Below are positions 1-9,900 of a stretch of DNA of 64,000 nucleotides, in pieces. Numbering within the stretch: the stretch's first letter is position 1; each line of letters starts with the position of its first letter. Source of the DNA: Monodelphis domestica (taxonomy: Eukaryota; Chordata; Mammalia; Didelphimorphia; Didelphidae); contig NC_077232.1 of assembly GCF_027887165.1 (NCBI RefSeq), positions 10,769,757 to 10,833,756 of the forward strand, in the 5' to 3' direction. The position numbers were made by a program, and so were the translations under genes. The notes beneath the pieces are model-generated. The model searched no databases. It worked only from the letters and a program-made list of their open reading frames with translations, and was not told the origin of the DNA.

Positions 1-556
1 CCTCCTCCTCCTCCTTTTCTCCTCCTTTTTCTCCTTCTCTTCCTTCTCCTTTTTCTCCTCCTCCTCCTCCTCCTTTTTCTCCTCCTCCTCCTCTTTCTCC
101 TCTTCCTACTCCTCCTTCTCTTCCTTCTCCTCCTTTTTCTCCTCCTCCTCCTTCTCCTTTTTCTCCTCCTCCTCCTCTTTCTCCTCTTCCTTCTCTTCCT
201 TCTCCTCCTTTTTCTCCTCCTCCTTCTCTTCCTTCTCCTTCTGCTCCTTTTTCTCCTCCTCCTCCTCTTTCTCCTCTTCCTTCTCCTTCTCTTCCTTCTC
301 CTCCTTTTTCTCCTCCTCCTCCTTTTTCTTCTCCTTTTCTCCTCCTTTTTCTCCTTCTCTTCCTTCTTCTTTTTCTCCTCCTTCTCTTCCTTCTCCTTCT
401 GCTCCTCTTTCTCCTCTTCCTTCTCCTCTTCCTTCTCCTTTTTCTCCTCCTCCTCCTTTTTCTTCTCCTTTTCTCCTCCTTTTTCTCCTTCTCTTCCTTC
501 TTCTCCTCCTCCTTCTCTTCCTTTTTCTCCTCCTTTTTCTTCTCCTCCTTCTTCAT
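1..556. repeat. Polypyrimidine (CCT/TTTTCTCCT) microsatellite in an EML3 intron
   Basis: The first 556 bases are almost purely C and T on the + strand, built from interleaved CCTCCT, TTTTCTCCT and CTTCCTTCTCCT units with imperfect periodicity. The tract lies within the EML3 intron upstream of the first visible exon, so it would be transcribed as a long pyrimidine stretch. The opposite strand is GGA/GAA-rich. It starts at the window edge, so its full length is unknown. Confidence 0.95.
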
Positions 557-788
557 TAAAAAGCAGACCCAACCCCCTTCAGTCATGGATCCAGTCTAGG
601 GCTCTTAGACCAAGGATCGGAGGCGCAGAAGCCACAAGGGCTAGGCAGTGGAGTGAAGTGACTCGGCCAGGGTCACCCAGCTAGGGCCAGGCCTCTCCAC
701 CAAGCGGCTCCTGCCAGGGGCGATCCCGGGCTGAATTCCTTCTCCTTGGCCTCGGGCTGCTCTGGCCGGCCCTCCCTTCTCCTCCCAG
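557..788 (+). other. EML3: EML3 intron remainder with a SINE scrap
   Basis: This is intron sequence ending in the pyrimidine-rich acceptor CCTCCCAG at 781-788. Around 636-688 there is a short match in minus orientation to the core of the Mar1-type CORE-SINE (AAGGGCTAGGCAGTGG, then GGGTCACCCAGCTAGG). No exon is visible here. Confidence 0.6.
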
Positions 789-3076
789 AGACCTTTGGGA
801 TCGTGGCTCAGACCCGAGCCCACGAGGGCTCCATCTTCGCGCTGTGTCTCCTGAGGGACGGGACGGTGCTGAGCGGGGGCGGGCGGGACCGGCGGCTGGT
901 GCGCTGGGGGCCGGGGCTCACGGCCCTCCAGGAGGCTGAGGTGAGCCCAGAGTGGGGGGCGGGGGGGCGGGCTGGGGGGCTGGAGAGCGGCCCCCCGTCA
1001 CGACCTCCGGCCCCTCCAGATCCCAGAGCAGTTTGGAGCCGTGCGCGCCATTACCGAGGGGCTGGGCTCCGAGCTGCTGGTGGGCACCACCAAGAATGCG
1101 CTGCTGAGGGGGGACCTGACTCAGGGCTTCTCCCCCGTGATCCAGGTAGGCCTGTGTGGAGCTGGGGAGGGGCGCGGGGCCAGGAGGGAGGGCGGCGATG
1201 GGGTGACGCCGCGGATCCCCTAGGGGCACACCGACGAGCTCTGGGGTCTCTGCACTCACCCCTCCCTGAACCGCTTCCTCACCTGCGGCCACGATCGGCA
1301 GCTCTGTCTGTGGGATGGGGAGTGTCACGCCCTGGCCTGGAGTCTGGACCTCAAGGTACTGCGGCCACGAACCCCCAACTCCCTCCCTCCAGAGACCCCT
1401 TTTCCTCTCCTCTGCCCCAGTCTGGGGAGCTGGCCACCTCGAGGGAGGGGGGCCTCCCAGCTTGTGGGCGGCTATCGGGGTCCCCCGTGAGAAGGGCATC
1501 TCCTCGCATCCCGACCCGAGCCTCCTCCCCCTCCAGGAGACGGGTCTCTGTGCCGACTTCCACCCCAGTGGGAAGGTCGTGGCCGTGGGACTGAACACGG
1601 GCAGGTGAGGGGCCGGCCAGGGGAGGAGGGAGGGAAGGCCGGGCTGGGCTGGGCCGCACACCGGGGTCTCCTCTGACCAGGTGGCTGGTCCTGGACACGG
1701 AGACCCGGGAGATGGTGTCCGACGTCACGGACGGCAACGAGCAGCTCTCCGTGGTCAGGTACAGCCCAGGTGAGAGCCCCAGCCCGAGGAGCGCCTTGGG
1801 GGGCGCCATTGCAGGCGTCTGGGGCGTCGGGCCGGGCTTGTGGACTGACTGGCTGCCTCCGCAGATGGCAGCTACCTGGCCATAGGTTCCCACGACAACA
1901 CCATCTACATCTACGGGGTGTCCAGCGACGGGGCCAAGTGCAGCCGGTTCGGCCGATGCCTGGTGAGGGGGCCGGACCGGGAGGGGGGGCTGCCCGACCC
2001 CGGAGGCTGTGACGCTCCTTTGCTTCCCCCAGGGGCACTCCAGCTTCATCACCCACCTAGACTGGTCCAAGGATGGGAACTTCATGATGTCCAACTCTGG
2101 GGACTACGAGATCCTCTACTGTGAGGAGGGTTCCCAGGGGTGGGTCCCAGGAAAGGGGGGGCGGAAGGGGCCGGGTTCCCTCCGCCAGGGTGGCCGGCTG
2201 GGCTGTGAAATGAGAACTTTGGCCTAGCGGCGGACATTCTAGCCTTCAAGGCCCCTCTGAGCTCCCCGCCTGTGCTCGAGGCTCTTTCGTGCTTTGGCAT
2301 TCCATGCGGGCTGCCCCGACATGGTGCCAAGCCAAGAGCCGGAGAGGAAAGCCCCTGGCCCCCATGGGGGGGGGGGGGCAGCTGGGGACTGACCGCCGGG
2401 CTTCTTCCTTCCCTTCCTCCAGGGGACGTGGCGGGCGGTTGCAAGCTGCTGAGAAATCGGTATGAGAGCCGAGACCGCGAGTGGGCCACCTACACCTGCG
2501 TCTTGGGTTTCCACGTGTATGGTGAGGAATGCCGAGGGGGAGGGGCCGGCCAGTATGGCCGTGGTGGGTCCCGGATGTCCGGAACAATAGAAAGGCCCGG
2601 ATGGTGGGTGGCCGCCGGGAATGTGGGAGCGGGAATGAGGAGGGCTTGACCCGGTAGGCGTGTGGCCCGATGGGTCGGACGGGACGGACATCAACTCTCT
2701 GTGCCGCTCCCACAATGAGCGGGTGGTAGCCGTGGCGGACGACTTCTGCAAAGTGCACCTGTTTCTGTACCCCTGCGCCAGGGCCAAGGTGAGGGGCTGC
2801 GGCGGGAGGGCCCTCTCGTCCCTTAGGGGCTGCTCTCCGAGCTTCCCTGTGACGGCCACGTTCCCCCTCCAGGCGCCCAGCCGAAAGTACGGAGGCCACG
2901 GCAGCCACGTCACCAGTGTCCGCTTCACTCACGACGATTCTCACCTCATCTCACTGGGAGGAAAGGATGCGAGCATTTTCCAGTGGCGCATGCTGGGAGG
3001 GGGGGGCCCGGGCCCGGCCCCCCCCACGCCCTCCCGCACCCCTTCCCTGTCCCCTGCCTCGTCCCTGGATGCTTGA
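789..3076 (+). CDS. EML3: EML3, C-terminal half (10 exons, 5' truncated by window edge)
   Basis: Echinoderm microtubule-associated protein-like 3, a cytoplasmic and spindle microtubule-binding beta-propeller protein. Ten exons are seen at 789-940, 1020-1145, 1224-1355, 1537-1604, 1681-1769, 1865-1962, 2033-2120, 2423-2521, 2658-2788 and 2873-3076. All introns are GT-AG, and the frame stays open to TGA at 3074-3076, giving 394 complete residues of a family protein of about 900. WD-type repeats are plain: GHTDELWGL...LCLWD, GHSSFITHLDW...EILYWD (the W codon is split across an intron) and GHGSHVTSVRF...SIFQW. The tail is Ser/Pro-rich (TPSRTPSLSPASS). Residue-level similarity to human EML3 across this part identifies the paralogue. 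Exon 1, the HELP/TAPE core and the coiled coil lie upstream of the window. Confidence 0.96.
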
Positions 3077-3262
3077 TCTCACTAGGACTAGACGGAGTGG
3101 GTGGGCTTAGAGCGCTTCTCCCCTCCCTCCCGTCGCCCGTCCGCCTCTTCCAACTTGGTTACATTCCGTGCCTTCTCCCAGCCCGGGAACACTGTACAGA
3201 GCCGCAGGCTGAGCCGAGCAGCCCCCGCGCCTTCCCCGACCCCGCCGCAGTCAGTGCAGGGG

Positions 3263-3268
3263 AATAAA
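3263..3268 (+). terminator. EML3: EML3 poly(A) signal
   Basis: AATAAA lies 186 bases after the EML3 stop codon. No other canonical signal occurs between the stop and this point, so the 3' UTR is about 0.2 kb. Confidence 0.85.
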
Positions 3269-3429
3269 TGAACCATGCAAAGTCCAGCCGCCTCCGCTGT
3301 GTCCTTCTACGGGGGCAGGGCCGAGGGTGGAGGGAGGCCGGCGCGCTCCGTGCCAGGAAATGATTTGGACTCTAGGGCCGAGACGGCCAGGTCGGGAACC
3401 CAGGGCCAGAGACCTCCAGGAAGAGAGAA

Positions 3430-3956
3430 GGCTGAGCCGCATGCAAATGAAAAGCAAAGGAATGCAAATAAGGGGCCGGCCGCTCCCTCCTGGGGTGGCC
3501 ACGTGCTGGGGCGCCGCAGGGCTGCGGCGAGGGAAGGGTTAAGGTCCAGCCCCGCCTCTCCCTCCCGGCCCCGCCTCTCTCGGCCAAGGAGGCGGAAATG
3601 CCCGAACGCCGGGGGCCACGGGCCGGAAAGAGCCGAAGCGCCTCCGGAAGTGGCCGAAGCGCGGGCGCCCGTCCTTCGGGCGCAGCCGGAAGGGTTCCGG
3701 AAGGGATCGGCGCTGAGGCAGGGCTCTGTCGGGACGAACCGAACCGCGGGACCCGCGACGCGGGACCGGGCGGCCGGAAGCAGCTGAGTGAGCCCGCGCT
3801 GGCCTCGGCGCGTCTTGGGCGGGAGGCCGAGGCGGCAGCGGCGGCGCGGGATGAGCCGGGGCTGAGGCGGCGGCGGGGCCGGAGCCGGGGCCGGGACCGG
3901 GGCGCCGAGCAGGGCCGAGCATTGCCGGGGTCTCCCTGCGGCTGAGCCGGGCGGCC
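3430..3956 (+). promoter_or_regulatory. MTA2: MTA2 CpG-island promoter and 5' UTR
   Basis: This CG-rich, TATA-less stretch sits between the EML3 poly(A) site and the MTA2 start. It carries two perfect octamers ATGCAAAT (3441-3448, 3462-3469), an E-box CACGTG (3500-3505) and four CCGGAAG ETS-type sites (3644, 3686, 3697, 3774). The ETS/GABP type of site is usual for housekeeping promoters. CpG density continues into intron 1, where GCGCATGCGCGC near 4101-4112 resembles an NRF1 site. The exact transcription start is not visible. Confidence 0.75.
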
Positions 3957-6900
3957 ATGGCGGCCAACATGTACCGGGTGGGGGGTAAGTACCGCGCGCC
4001 TGCGGCCTCTCGGGAACCAGAACCGAATTCACCGGACCCGGAGTGGGCTGGGGGGGGTGTGTGAGTCGCGGGCAGCCGAGGGGGTAGGGGGCACGAGAGA
4101 GCGCATGCGCGCACGGGATCCTGGCCGGGGGTCCCAGAGGGGAGGGCGCATGTGCGGAGGGCCCCCCAGGGGTCCTGTTTGGCTGGGTGGGGGGTAGAAC
4201 TGCTCTGGAGCTACTTGACCACCAGAGCTATTGCGGCCGGTACCGGACTGAGGGCCCCCCTTTAAGGGACTCCAGGGTGTCCGTGAGGGACTGAGCCCCT
4301 ATCGTTGAGCCCCGCGCCCCGTGTTCTCAGTGCGATCCGCTGCCGCGACAGGGCCACCCATAGAGCCCATACAGCTTATGCGGGATACCCTGACCCGACA
4401 TCGTCACTCTCGGGGTACAACTAGTGTCCACATCTGCCAGGGTTGGACTGAAGGGGGGGGTGAGTCCCGGCACCGGGAGGCCCCCAACTCCTTTCTGCTG
4501 GGGGGACAGGTTTCTTGTTGGGTGAGGGAATAGAGCTAAGTTCGTCTTCAGAGGGAGCTTAGGAGCCCCTTTTCACTTGAGCAAGACAGTAACTTTCCCT
4601 CCTTGTCGGGGCGCTAGCGGTTAAGCCTCAGTGTCTCCCCCTCCCCCCTCCCGGTTTGGTTTGAACCTTGGTTTTACTCGCTTCAGACCAGAACCCTGGC
4701 CTGGGCTGCCCCCTCCCCGGCATTCCAAAGAGTTAGCTGGTTTCTGGGGCACCAGGAGAAGTCCGGTCCGAGGCCAGCCCCCCTGGGAGAGTAGTGAAAG
4801 GGAAGGATACTTGTAACGACCAGCTGGGGATGGGGGAGGGCAACTGTGATGTCGCAGCTCTAGGTCTGGACTAGATGCAGTCAGGGGCTGCTCTTGGCCT
4901 TGTCAGCGTCCCCAGAGTCAAGCTCCTTAGTGCAGCAGCCCACCGCTTTCTGACTAACGGTCCGTTTTGTCTTTGGGATGAGCAGGATTATCGGAGTTTT
5001 GTCTTTGTATCTCCAGCCCTTAGAACATACTAAATGCTGATTGATTGAATCACAGGGAGATGGCCTGGGAGCCCTAGCAACTGAGTGACTTTGGGCTAGA
5101 GGCCAATTCCAAGTTTTTCTTTCTTCTCTCCTCCTTCCCCTCTTTTGAGTGTCCTCACTTCCACCTTGTTTTATGGTACATCTTCTCCCTCACTGGGCTC
5201 CCTTGAGCTTAAGCAGCTTCTTCAAACTCTTCCCACTGCAGATTACGTCTATTTTGAGAACTCCTCCAGCAATCCTTACCTGGTGAGAAGGATTGAGGAG
5301 CTCAATAAGGTGAGTGTGTGTGTGTGTGGGGAGGGGGTGGCAGGGAGATCGAAATGTCTGAGAATGTGAGCTGAAGGTTAATATGGGAACAGCATGCTTC
5401 TGTGGGGCTTCTGTTCTTTGTGTGGGCGGTTGTTGCCTTCACTTCCTCTCCTCGGCCTCAAAGGACAGAACTTGGAACAGTGGGCCGCAGTTAGGGAAAG
5501 GTGGGTTTTGATTCGATTCGAAGACAGACATCCTAGCAAGGGCTATCTGAGAGTGGAAAGGGCAACCTTAGGAGGTAATTTTGTTACTGCAGCCTATAGG
5601 TTAAGTCTGGTTGATCATTTTGAAGCAATGTTGGTATTAGTCTTCTAGTGGTCAGAGTGGAGGACTTCAGGCCCCTTCCCAGTGCATACTCCTTGGAGGA
5701 TTCTCCTTATTGTCTCAAGCATCCCAAAGTGCTCTTGCTGGCTTTATCTTGGCCTTGGCCTACTTCCGAGCTCCTTGAGTGGGAGGAGACTTGGGAGGCC
5801 CAGGTCCTGAGCAGTGGTGCTTTGGGACTCACAATTTCCTGAGGTCTTTTTTGCCAGTGAGTGCTTTGAAAATGAAATCGTTCTATGGGACCCTGGGCAA
5901 ATCACTTAACTCCCTTGCCTAGATTTTATGGCTTTTCTGTCTTGGAGCCAATACCTAATGTGGATTCTCAGAGGAGGGTAGGGGTTGAAAAAAAGAAAGA
6001 GAAAAGAAAATGGATTTCTTATTAGTGCCCCCGTTTTCCCTAGATCCACTTTAACACCCAGTTTCCACCACTTTGTCTTTTTTTCCTAGACTGCAAATGG
6101 GAACGTGGAGGCAAAGGTTGTTTGCCTTTTCAGAAGAAGGGACATTTCCAGCAGCCTCAATAGCCTGGCTGACAGCAATGCCAGTGAGTCTTTTCTCCCC
6201 CTCCCCTCATGTCCTCAGGCCTGGGCAGGTCCTTGCAGGTGATTTCTCTGGTCTGATGACCAGGATAGGGGGGATGTGTGGGATGTGTTTTGGGAGGGGG
6301 GGAGCAGGTCTGCATGGAGGGGTTAGGGCTTGTTTTCACATGTCAGAAAAGCAGAAGAATGGAGCAGGAATGTGACGAGGAGAGCCAAAATGTGGGTTTT
6401 AAGGTGGGGAAGACAATAGGAGATGGGAGGTGGGAGGTTTTTTTTGGGAGGATGGATACAGTGAACCTAATCATCAAGAAATAGAAACTTGTGGACAACT
6501 TTTGGATGAACTGGAGTTGTGGGCAAGAGAATTGAAGTATTTGTTTAGGAAGAGAAGGTCCTAAAGGTATGGTACAGCCTACCTTGGGAAGTGGGGCAGG
6601 TGGTTTGTATAGATAGTAGGGTATCCAGTTGGGCTGGTGGTAAGAGGACAAGGAAGACTGCTCTTTTGAACAGGATAGAGGCTTTGGGGAGAGCCTTCAT
6701 TCTCCTAATTTTCATCTTCCTTCTCTTTGTTTTCTTCTCTTCCTCTTTCCTTCATCCCTCCCTACCCCTTTTTCTTTTCTAAGCACCTATTCATTTCTAT
6801 CATTTGTCCCCCTTTTCCTTTTTGATCTCTTTGCCCCCCTCCATTGATGTTTCAATTTTCAACTTCTTAGCCTAAGGTCCAACACTAAGGGGTTAATGGG

Positions 6901-9900
6901 GAACCGGGCTCTCCAAGTTTCTTAGCCCTTTGGGGTTTACTGCCCCATCTGGCAGGGGCTGACCTTGGCTTTGTCCAATCAGGAGGGTTGTTGGGGGTGT
7001 GGTCCCCTTGCCTAAGCCCTGGTTTCCGGAGCACAGAGGCGAGGGGAGGAGTCAGCTGTAAACTCCTCCCCCACCCCATCTCCCTTGTGGTTGGAACAAT
7101 GGCCAATGGGCCTGGGCTTGTTGCTATGTTCCTCTCCTACTCCCTTTGCTTGGCACCTATCCCAGTTAACCCTTTGCAGCAGGGTTTCTTAACCAGCTTA
7201 AGGCATTAGGAGGGGAGGGATAGTGTTGGTATTGAGATGGAAGTTCTGTCTCTGAAAGCTAAACACTATGGTCCAAGCAAAGAATAAGTGACATTTTATG
7301 GTCCTGTGGGTGCTGCCTAAAGTAGGGGAGCCCTGTGAAGTCTGAGGACAGGCCTGGGTAGATATAGTTTACTATGACTTCACTGGTGTTTAAATTCCCA
7401 GGTCTTCTATTTCTGTTGGCAAGTACTACCTGTGTATTGTGAGGTCCCAGCCTCAACCCTTGGGGCCTGGAACGAATCTCTAAGGTGATCTGGATAAGAG
7501 AGAGAAGGGTTATGGAAGCTCTTCTTCAGTAGCAGCTTTAAACTCAGAGCATTAGGGAGCATGAGTAATCCAGGCCAAAAGGGAGGAAAGAAAGGAAAAA
7601 TGATGGCAGCTAAGGAAGGAAAGACAGACTGGAGGGGTTTGGGGAGGGGGGAGATGAACGAGCAAACCCCCTCCCCTGCCTTCTTCCCTGCCTCTTTTCC
7701 TCTCCCTGCCCTCCCTTCCCCTCCCCAGCTGCCCTTCATTCTTTTTTATCTCCCAGGGGAATTTGAGGAGGAGTCCAAGCAGCCAGGAGTCTCAGAACAG
7801 CAGAGGCACCAGCTGAAGCACCGGGAGCTCTTCCTTTCTAGACAATTTGAATCATTGCCAGCTACCCACATACGGTACGGACAGGCCACAGTCTTCTCTT
7901 TTGCTCCCACCATCTCCTTCTATTTAGCTGGTAAATGGAAAGACCTTCTGCTCCCCAGGACAAAGAAGGGGGTGTTGGGACATCACATGGGATGAAGGTG
8001 GGGGATTGTGCATTTAGTGACCCGTTCTTCTTGCAGTGGGAAATGCAGCGTGACTCTATTGAATGAAACAGACATCCTGAGCCAGTACTTGGAGAAGGAG
8101 GTAACCAAGATGGCTGAGTGGGCAGAAGGGAGGGATTGAATAGTGCCACTACAGGGTAGAGAACAGTAGAGGTGGCTCCTGGGGAGAACCATCCTCCCTT
8201 AGCTAGCTAGTGTTGGGCAGTAGCATTCCTCTAGGGCTGAGCCTGTGAGGAAGAATTGAAGCCAAGAAATGTTGAGGGGCAGCTCTGGGGTTCTGAGAGG
8301 AGAGATACTAGAGCACCATGCCAAAGGAGTCTTGGGAGCCCGGATTGGAAACAGTAACAGAGAGACCCCTTTGGGTAAGGGGAAGCTCATTTCAACCTGT
8401 TCCCCACCCTCCTCTGTTTTAGGACTGCTTCTTCTACTCCTTGGTGTTTGACCCTGTTCAGAAAACCCTTTTGGCTGACCAGGGTGAGATCCGGGTTGGC
8501 TGCAAGTACCAAGCCGAGATTCCAGAACGACTGGCGGAAGGTGAGGCCATAAGGCCAAGGGGGAGCCCCAAGGAGCCAAAGAGAGCAAGGAGTCTGTATG
8601 AGGGAGGGGCCTTGGGGAAGGGCAAGGTTCAGGAGGTGGGGGAAGAGGGGAAGTCCTGTCTGGCTAGAAAGGTCATCAGTTTGAGAAGGCTCAGCATGGG
8701 TGGAGCGCACCATTCCTTCAGGAAAGGGGGGCCAGAGGCCCACTTTGTACTCTTTCAAGGCCATAGCATTCTTATTTTTTCCAGGTGAGTCTGATAATCG
8801 AAATCAGCAGAAGATGGAAATGAAAGTCTGGGATCCAGACAACCCCTTGACTGATCGGCAGATTGACCAGTTCCTCGTTGTGGCCCGGTGAGGGGTGGGT
8901 GGGTGATGTGGCCCTAGGTTGGGGGCGGTGTGGAGTGGAGACCCCAACTAACCCTTTCTTAGTCCCAGTTGGCTTTCTCAAGGCCACCCAGTCTTATTCT
9001 CCCCTCCCCATCTCCTGGAAGCTTCCTTCTATCCCTTGACCTGCTGTTCCCTCCTCTAGAGCTGTGGGCACCTTTGCCAGGGCCCTGGACTGTAGCAGTT
9101 CCATTCGGCAGCCGAGTCTGCACATGAGTGCAGCAGCTGCCTCCCGAGACATCACCTTGGTGAGTGGACACTGTCTGGGTTGGGGAAGTCAAGGGGCTAG
9201 GAAGGGCCCAGAGATGACTGGTGCCCACATCTGCCCCTGGGCTATTTCACAGCCTCCCCACTCCATGTTGCCCCCATTAGTTTCACGCCATGGACACACT
9301 GCAACGGAATGGTTATGACCTGGCCAAGGCCATGTCCACACTGGTGCCCCAGGGTGGCCCTGTTTTGTGCCGGGATGAGATGGAAGAATGGTCGGCCTCT
9401 GAGGCCATGCTTTTTGAGGAGGCGCTGGAGAAATACGGCAAGGATTTCAATGATATCCGTCAGGACTTTGTGAGTAGTGAGGCTGTGAGAAGGGCTAGGT
9501 TAGGCAGCGGCGGCGGCAGCGGCAGCAGCAGCAGGGGGCTCGGGGTCCTCGGGCTAGGGTGCCGCCAGCTCACTCTGCATCACCTCCCCAGCTCCCCTGG
9601 AAGTCTCTTGCCAGTATTGTCCAGTTCTATTACATGTGGAAAACCACTGACCGATACATCCAACAGGTGAGGATTGGTCTAGGGGATCTGGGGGGGGGGG
9701 GGGGAAGCCAGGCCCTGAGATGACCCTCATGCTGCTTTCTCTGGTTTTTTTTTTTTTCTGTCACCTCCAGAAAAGATTAAAAGCAGCTGAAGCTGATAGC
9801 AAACTGAAACAAGTCTACATCCCTACGTAGTAAGTTGAGATGGGGTGGGGGGAGCATGGGGACTCCTAGGCTGGAAGCTGTCCTCCAGCCTCTGGCCACT

